Assembly (NCBI GenBank): GCA_018303505.1
Contig: JAGVYA010000014.1
Span: 1 to 32,372 of the forward strand
Length of the DNA stretch: 32,372 nucleotides
Reading direction: 5' to 3'
Origin: Candidatus Woesearchaeota archaeon
Lineage (GTDB): Archaea > Nanobdellota > Nanobdellia > Woesearchaeales > GW2011-AR4
Both the position numbers and the translations under genes were made by a program. The notes below the pieces were generated by a model. That model was not told the origin of the DNA. It did no database searches and was given only the letters and a program-made list of their open reading frames with translations. Below, piece by piece: positions 26,323 through 32,372 of the stretch (its first letter is position 1; every line of letters starts with the position of its first letter).

Positions 26323-26503
26323 AAAAAAGAGATTGCAAAAGGGCATTGAATCTATTGAAAAACAGATTAAAATACACGAAGAAAAACTCAAGAAAGCCGA
26401 GGAAGAAGATAATATAGAGCTTGCTTCATATTATAAAAAAGAGATAGAAGCAAAGAAAAAAGACAAGGATGAAAAGAAAAGATTGCTTAAGAAAGGCGGG
26501 TAA
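26312..26503 (+). CDS. Small highly charged helical protein
   Basis: 63 aa, MVNRKKRLQKGIESIEKQIKIHEEKLKKAEEEDNIELASYYKKEIEAKKKDKDEKKRLLKKGG; overlaps the NTase 3' end by 11 nt. Confidence 0.65.
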   Translation: MVNRKKRLQKGIESIEKQIKIHEEKLKKAEEEDNIELASYYKKEIEAKKKDKDEKKRLLKKGG

Positions 26504-26520
26504 CAATAATTATATATATC

Positions 26521-26537
26521 TTTATTTAGAATGAATG
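26521..26537. repeat. 17-bp direct repeat, copy 2: TTTATTTAGAATGAATG
   Basis: Identical to 25400-25416; the pair flanks the NTase + charged protein cassette. Confidence 0.75.
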
Positions 26538-26581
26538 TTTGGAAATTTTGTACGCTATGGTGTAACTTTTCAGTTATTTAT

Positions 26582-28423
26582 TCAACCAGATTGCTGCGGC
26601 TTAAACGGATCCTTTGTTAATGGTCTGCCCCATCTTCCTAGATTCGGACCAATATCGTAACCATGCGTTTGATCAGCAATTTTACTTAATAACTGCAAGA
26701 CTCCTTCCTTGTTTCCTGAACCCCCCCAGTATTTAGTTTGGTCTATAACCCTGTGCAGCATGTAAAGGGCAGCACCTCTTGTAGTAAGCGTTGGTTCTTT
26801 TGATTGCACACTCTGATCTTGTCCCTCATAATAATACTTTCTTCCCCAGTGAATCGCCTTGCCTGTTGCATTTTTCAAATCAAAGGCTGGATTTAAATGA
26901 GTTGACTTTATAGTCTCGTGGACCACATCTGGGTCAGTGTTAGGTCTGAATTGCCCTGCTCCTAGTTTATTAAGTTTTACCCTGACTTTGGCGTGAGGGT
27001 TTTCTCTACTTCTGCTAAAATCAGGAGACAAAATCGTCCCGTCAGGAGTCAGAACATAATCTCTTACATTTCTTGGTTCTAATGGGTCAAGATTTTCCAT
27101 TAGATACTCCATTATAGACATAGAGTCTTCATGGTATCGTGCATCTCTCATGTCATCTCTATAAGAGTCATAGTGAGCATAAACATACACGGCAATGTCA
27201 ACTGGATGGCATTCTGTTATGAATCTGGGATCTACTTCTCTGACTTGCACGGCTGGTTCGTTTGTTAATCCATGGGCCACATCCCAGTTATGGAATATGT
27301 CTATCACAACCTTATTTTCTTCTAAAACTACATTTCTAAATCCTATTTTTCCATCTCCAATTTCAAGCGGCATTCCATTTTCATCTAATCCAGCCGCAAA
27401 TTCTTTTCCCCTGCGAAAATTTGGATGAAAGTCAGCAAATCTTCTAACAACACCATTTACAATAATTTCTTTGTGCATGTCTATAATTTTATAAGTGTGA
27501 GTATAATGAACTTGATCAGGTGGCAGTCTTAAACCCATTATCTGCTTCTTTAGATCGTCCATCAAGGGGAACATGTTTGCCACGGTACCTCTTCCGCTCA
27601 CTAAACTGTAATGGATCTTGCTTTCAAATGCTCTGGTTTTTTCTTCCACAGCCTTTATTGCTGCTTTATACCTTTCTCTAATTATCTCTAAATTTTTATT
27701 GATATTTTCTTGCTGTTCTCCAGTCTTACCTGCCCTTATTCTGTTACCATAGTCATCGATTATATTACTAATATCCCTACTTAAAAGTTCAATATACTGG
27801 TTTATACCTCTCTCCCCGAAAAAAGCTGCTTGGTAAGTAAGATTACCATGCCTAAATACTTGTTCTTTTGGCAAAATATAACGATATTCCAAAGGCTGTC
27901 CTCTTGGATTACTTTGGTCGCTAAGTTTTATCCAAGGTCTATCAGCTATATCCTTAAAGCCTGTGCCTGTGTTCAAGTAGCCCCCTTCCCTTTCTATTTC
28001 CTCTTTATCAGTAAAATATCCAATTCCCTGATTGTGTCTTACAAATTCATGTGTATCTACTCCTACTTGTACACTGAACTTTTCTTTGTCATTGAAATTA
28101 TTTGCATAGTAATCAATCATTTGATCCATTTTTCCAGCAGCAGAATTTGGATCTGCCTTTTTATCTGGTCTTTCTTCTTTTGGAATGCCGTCCCATTTTA
28201 GCTCTGTATTAACCATCAGATCATTCAAATCCGCAATGGTGCCAAAATTGATTTCACGCTTTATTTCATCGTAGACATTTATGTCTGTCAATTCAAAACC
28301 AGGTTCAGGCTCGTCTTTAAACCCACTGAATCCCATTTTTCTTAGAATCCATTTTCTCCATTGAGTCACTGGTAATATATGCCTTATTCCTTTTCTCTGC
28401 TCTTTTGGTTGTTCATCAGCCAT
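26582..28423 (-). CDS. Large soluble protein of unknown function, WGRK paralog A
   Basis: 613 aa; KAIHWGRKYYYEGQDQS resembles ALNYWGRKKYFDQSPNG of 30058-31443; 8-nt overlap with the upstream gene. Confidence 0.7.
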   Translation of the reverse strand: MADEQPKEQRKGIRHILPVTQWRKWILRKMGFSGFKDEPEPGFELTDINVYDEIKREINFGTIADLNDLMVNTELKWDGIPKEERPDKKADPNSAAGKMDQMIDYYANNFNDKEKFSVQVGVDTHEFVRHNQGIGYFTDKEEIEREGGYLNTGTGFKDIADRPWIKLSDQSNPRGQPLEYRYILPKEQVFRHGNLTYQAAFFGERGINQYIELLSRDISNIIDDYGNRIRAGKTGEQQENINKNLEIIRERYKAAIKAVEEKTRAFESKIHYSLVSGRGTVANMFPLMDDLKKQIMGLRLPPDQVHYTHTYKIIDMHKEIIVNGVVRRFADFHPNFRRGKEFAAGLDENGMPLEIGDGKIGFRNVVLEENKVVIDIFHNWDVAHGLTNEPAVQVREVDPRFITECHPVDIAVYVYAHYDSYRDDMRDARYHEDSMSIMEYLMENLDPLEPRNVRDYVLTPDGTILSPDFSRSRENPHAKVRVKLNKLGAGQFRPNTDPDVVHETIKSTHLNPAFDLKNATGKAIHWGRKYYYEGQDQSVQSKEPTLTTRGAALYMLHRVIDQTKYWGGSGNKEGVLQLLSKIADQTHGYDIGPNLGRWGRPLTKDPFKPQQSG

Positions 28424-30065
28424 TTTTCACACCTTTTGATCTGGTTAGGGACAAAAATGCGCCTAACATCTCTCTTGTTTTATTCAAATCAACACCTTCA
28501 ATATTCAATCTTACTGAACTTGCAAAGTTAACAAAACTAACATTTATCTGAACTAGCTCATTTATATCTTTGTCTATTTGCAGGATCGCACTATTTAAGT
28601 ATTCAGATTTACGCTTTAGTTCCGCTTCGTGCCTTTTTAAACCATAAAATAAGTCACGCATTCTTGCCAAATCAAAATCAAGCATCAGCAAATTTGGGAA
28701 TACATTTTTTCCAGTGCTTAAATTTTGGAATAAAAGCTTTTTGTGAATTCTAAATTCATTCAAAGTCTTAAGCTTAACCATGAATATGTAAGTGTCACGG
28801 TCTATCATTCCCTTTTCAAATATATCTCTAATAATTGGCTCTAATTTATTGTGCCTGTCGGAAATTTCTTTAAAAAATTGCCTGAACTGCCTTTTTCTTG
28901 CTTCCCATAGTCTATCAACAAATCTTTCGATATTTTTTATCGTATTTTCCAGAAAATCATCAATATATTTCGAGGATTCAGAAAGTATTTCTCCAATTTG
29001 GTTTTGTGCGGTTGTGAATATTTTATCTCGCCTTTTTCCAAATATATCTATCAAAAATTCCTGTGAGCTTCTAATAGCATACTCTTTTTTGCCAATTGCC
29101 CCTTCAACTATTCTAATCATTTGCCGAAGCATATCTCTTAACTTGAACGGCTGCTCACCAATTTCTCTGGCTTGCCGTCTAAGCATATTTACTAAATAAA
29201 CATTCTTGTAGTTATTTACTAGGGTATCAGCATAACTATTAACATTATCTAAAAATAGTTTAGTGCTTTTGTTTTGGACCCAGACATCTCCAGAAATATC
29301 TTGCTCTAAGTCTTTAATGAGCGAGGCCAGAAATACTTTTTGCGCTTCTGCCTTGAATGTTAAGTGAGCAATAGCTCTTAAGTACCTAATAGGACGTGAA
29401 TCATAAACTATTTTTTTCAGTTCAGTATCTTTAAATTTATCAATTCCAGCAAAATTGCTTGGAGTTATTGGTCTAAAGTAAGAACCCATACGCGTCAAAT
29501 AAAATTCTATTTCACTGTGTGGCAGACGATCCCAATTCTTTAGATCATTTATTGCAATCTGCAATGCATCTGACTCTTCTAGTTTATTTTTTATTGAAAG
29601 TATTCTATTCCTAATTTGCACTTTTAGTTTTTCCTGGCTTAGTTGATCTATATTCTTCAAAACAACATTAATATTTATTCTGAATTCATCGATATTCCGC
29701 GTCATTTCTAAAACTTTTTCAAGAATTTCCAAATCCCTAATTATTTTGGCCAAATCTGCTTCTACCAGCCTATAGGCGTTCTTGTCAGACTGGATTTGGA
29801 AAATAATCTGCCTCAATGCAGGCATTAACCCGCTTATGTCCAGGACCTTGCCCTTCATCTGTTCTTTTTGCCGTCTTATAACTGAAATTAGCCTGTATTC
29901 TGATGCCAAAGCTTTCAATCTTTTATCGTTGTTGATTACGATGGAGAAATTAGTATTCATTAAGTCTGAAGTGTCGAGAATATCCAAAGAAGCTTCTAAA
30001 TACTGCACGATTTTTTCATTAATAAGTTGTACTTCTTCCTCAGGATTTATTATTTCTTCAGCCAC
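28416..30065 (-). CDS. Long helical/coiled-coil protein of unknown function
   Basis: 549 aa, heptad-rich, no TM; GTG start inside the end of the upstream gene (GTGGCTGA). Confidence 0.7.
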   Translation of the reverse strand: MAEEIINPEEEVQLINEKIVQYLEASLDILDTSDLMNTNFSIVINNDKRLKALASEYRLISVIRRQKEQMKGKVLDISGLMPALRQIIFQIQSDKNAYRLVEADLAKIIRDLEILEKVLEMTRNIDEFRININVVLKNIDQLSQEKLKVQIRNRILSIKNKLEESDALQIAINDLKNWDRLPHSEIEFYLTRMGSYFRPITPSNFAGIDKFKDTELKKIVYDSRPIRYLRAIAHLTFKAEAQKVFLASLIKDLEQDISGDVWVQNKSTKLFLDNVNSYADTLVNNYKNVYLVNMLRRQAREIGEQPFKLRDMLRQMIRIVEGAIGKKEYAIRSSQEFLIDIFGKRRDKIFTTAQNQIGEILSESSKYIDDFLENTIKNIERFVDRLWEARKRQFRQFFKEISDRHNKLEPIIRDIFEKGMIDRDTYIFMVKLKTLNEFRIHKKLLFQNLSTGKNVFPNLLMLDFDLARMRDLFYGLKRHEAELKRKSEYLNSAILQIDKDINELVQINVSFVNFASSVRLNIEGVDLNKTREMLGAFLSLTRSKGVKNG

Positions 30066-31443
30066 CTTGTTTCTCCTGGTATGTTTTGTCTATTATATCA
30101 TAACCTTGCTTGAAATAATCATTTAGTATTTTTTTTGTTCTTTCTGGATCACCAGCAGTTGCAGTTGAATATTTGAAAATAAAGTTCCATAATCCTTTTA
30201 AAGATATTCCAGGATATGGATTGGCCGGATATTGCCTGATTTCGCTTCCATTTGGAGATTGATCAAAGTACTTTTTTCTGCCCCAATAATTGAGCGCGTG
30301 TGGTATTTTGAGAGCTTCTCTATCAAATGCAACTTCTCCCATTCCCAGTGGTCTATCGAATGGTGCAGTGCTGAATTTTTCATAGATTATATCAAAGTAT
30401 CTTTGGTAATTGTCTACCCTTCTGCTTAAGGGATGAAACACACCACTAAGCATATCTCTGGTGGCATATTCCCAATCCTTTTCTGAAAATGTTAAAACAT
30501 GTTCAAACCTTGCGTCGCCTTGTGCTGTTACATGTAGTTCACTGACATCAGATTTATATTTTTCATCCCTTAGATCTATATAACCAACTCTGAACCTTCT
30601 GATGTATGGAAGATTAATTCCCTCTACTTGTATTTTATTAATGTCAGTGATACTAAAACCATGTATATCCAGTTCCAAAAGTTCCTCACCATTCGGATCT
30701 TCTTTGTACTCATTCCGGAAAAGTCCAGGAATTTTTACAACTTTCTTAAAATCGATCGATCTTGTGATTGTGTGACCTACATCTTCTTGAGATGGCTGCT
30801 CAATTGCTTGATCGTAAGAATAGTGTTCTGCGAGTGCTCCAGGTTTCGCGAACAAATAACCTCTTTTATATCTTCCATACATGTTTAGCAAGTCCCAAAA
30901 TGCTAGCTTATTTGCTCTTGTTATTAGCCAACCTTTATACCTTCCTATACCTGACAAATATCGGTTGTACCTAGTATCAATATGATTTTTCCACGCATTA
31001 GATATAATCTTTCCACCTTCTCCAGTTTGAATCCAATTTCCTGCTTGAGTTGTTGCGGACTCCGCTTTTTCAGGTTTTTGGGTTAGGTCTTGCTCCAAAT
31101 CCTGCTTCAATTGATTCATTAATTGAACAAAAATAAAATAAAACCTTCCCCATCCAACGGAATTTCTTGGGTCCCCAAGCTTGTTCCATATGTCACCAGC
31201 AGGTCCGATTTCCGCGCCTTCAATATGGCCCTTGATGCCACCCAAAATTTCCTCTTCAGTAGGCTTCATAGTCCCCAATCTTCTTTCAGCTTCTTTAATC
31301 TCTTCCTTGATACCAGTAACGGCAGCACCCTTTCTCATCCAAACTTCGTGTCTCAACATCCAGTTTAACAAAGTGTAAATCTCCAGTCTCATATCTTTTA
31401 TATCAAATGGCAACTCATCAGAAAAACTCTTCTCATTGTCCAT
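30058..31443 (-). CDS. Soluble protein of unknown function, WGRK paralog B
   Basis: 461 aa; ALNYWGRKKYFDQSPNGSEIRQYPANPYPGISLKGLWNFIFKYS. Confidence 0.7.
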   Translation of the reverse strand: MDNEKSFSDELPFDIKDMRLEIYTLLNWMLRHEVWMRKGAAVTGIKEEIKEAERRLGTMKPTEEEILGGIKGHIEGAEIGPAGDIWNKLGDPRNSVGWGRFYFIFVQLMNQLKQDLEQDLTQKPEKAESATTQAGNWIQTGEGGKIISNAWKNHIDTRYNRYLSGIGRYKGWLITRANKLAFWDLLNMYGRYKRGYLFAKPGALAEHYSYDQAIEQPSQEDVGHTITRSIDFKKVVKIPGLFRNEYKEDPNGEELLELDIHGFSITDINKIQVEGINLPYIRRFRVGYIDLRDEKYKSDVSELHVTAQGDARFEHVLTFSEKDWEYATRDMLSGVFHPLSRRVDNYQRYFDIIYEKFSTAPFDRPLGMGEVAFDREALKIPHALNYWGRKKYFDQSPNGSEIRQYPANPYPGISLKGLWNFIFKYSTATAGDPERTKKILNDYFKQGYDIIDKTYQEKQGG

Positions 31444-32372
31444 GCAGCAAGTTTATTCTGTCTTAATTTTCTTTTTATCTCCTGCCAGCCTCTTGACCTT
31501 CCTTCCTGTACCATAGACTGTTTGTCTGCTCTTTGTTTAGCCCTCCCTATCACAAACAAAAATATCAAGGCTATGATTACAATTACAAGCGCCCCACCAC
31601 CCATTTTGAATATCCATCCAAACCATCCTCCAACACCAGTTGGCGGTGCTGGCGCCCCAGTTGGTCCAACTGTAAGTAAACCTAATTTCCAGAGTGGATA
31701 TCCAACAAAAGTGGCCAACCATCCCTGATACTCTGTTCCATAAGTCATTGCAGCAGAAGCCCATCCAACCAAAAATGCTGCAAGTATCCAGTTAGTGCCA
31801 AAGCCTTTCACGTTCGGTGCTGTACCCTTTAAAGCATCAGCTAGAACTATTGTAAAGATAGCTTCTCCAAGCAAAACAATGCTTGCAAAGCTTATACCAG
31901 CTCTTGCAACACTTGTACCGATTAAAATTGCCAAAGCATAGTTAACTTTATTTGTGCCGCCTGCTCCTCCTTTCAATAAAAATCCATTAAAGAAAAATAC
32001 CAACAAAGTTGTGACAGCCAAAAACGCCCATAACCTATATTCTGGAGGTGCAGGATTAAGTATTCCTTGCGCTCCAAACAAGTAATCAACAAATTGCTTT
32101 ACTACAGATTGATGCCATATCCATTGGTTGCCAATTTGAACAGCAAAAATCAAAGCAACCAAAAATATCAAAATTCCATAGCCGCCAATGCTTTCAGGTG
32201 ATTTCGGAACCTTGTCCTTTAACACAAACCCAAGCACAAAGTACAGGACAGCAGCTATTATGACTGCATTCACCAAAACATAAATGCTGAAGAATCTTGC
32301 TAATACAGGATGATTCCATATATAATCTTGGCTACCAAAAAACCATCCAATAAGCAAAGAGCCAGCTAAAAT
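31398..32372 (-). CDS. Multi-pass membrane protein of unknown function (5' end outside the window)
   Basis: Frame is open to the window edge (ILAGSLLIGWFFGSQDYIW...); about 7 TM helices, G/P-rich loop GPTGAPAPPTGVGG, final TM then basic tail. Confidence 0.7.
   Translation of the reverse strand: MLAGSLLIGWFFGSQDYIWNHPVLARFFSIYVLVNAVIIAAVLYFVLGFVLKDKVPKSPESIGGYGILIFLVALIFAVQIGNQWIWHQSVVKQFVDYLFGAQGILNPAPPEYRLWAFLAVTTLLVFFFNGFLLKGGAGGTNKVNYALAILIGTSVARAGISFASIVLLGEAIFTIVLADALKGTAPNVKGFGTNWILAAFLVGWASAAMTYGTEYQGWLATFVGYPLWKLGLLTVGPTGAPAPPTGVGGWFGWIFKMGGGALVIVIIALIFLFVIGRAKQRADKQSMVQEGRSRGWQEIKRKLRQNKLAAWTMRRVFLMSCHLI

Overview
AT-rich window with archaeal-type signals (TTTAAATA-like TATA boxes close to start codons, some apparently leaderless, plus GGAGGT Shine-Dalgarno sites inside operons). 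The gene content suggests a DPANN-like archaeon, but that is inference. About 1-16 kb is a thiol-redox and metal-handling island: a thioredoxin/YyaL-CcdA fusion, an ArsR regulator, Cys-rich small proteins, a CPAC membrane protein, a ZIP-like protein, glutaredoxin, glutamate dehydrogenase, a YHS/HMA copper P-type ATPase operon, a PadR-TRASH regulator, and CcdA plus a CcmH-like/redoxin protein. About 16-20 kb is mixed: TrmO, a membrane HTH protein, a 2-hydroxyacid dehydrogenase and Lgt. Nucleotidyltransferase (NTase) modules recur at 7, 20, 21.5 and 25.5 kb (DUF2080-like-NTase fusions, an AbiEi/AbiEii-like pair, a HEPN-MNT pair), and three of them have distinctive promoter repeats. From 22 kb to the window end lies a minus-strand locus of large uncharacterised membrane/coiled-coil proteins. 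Candidate undescribed features: (1) two micro-ORFs missed by the ORF track, MGKGKGCC and MGKGKKGKGCC, each behind a strong SD in a separate redox/metal operon; (2) the overlapping membrane/coiled-coil operon at 26.6-32.4 kb, with an NTase cassette flanked by direct repeats beside it; (3) the repeat-based operators of the NTase modules. No tRNA, rRNA or CRISPR was recognised. All family calls are by eye from the translations.
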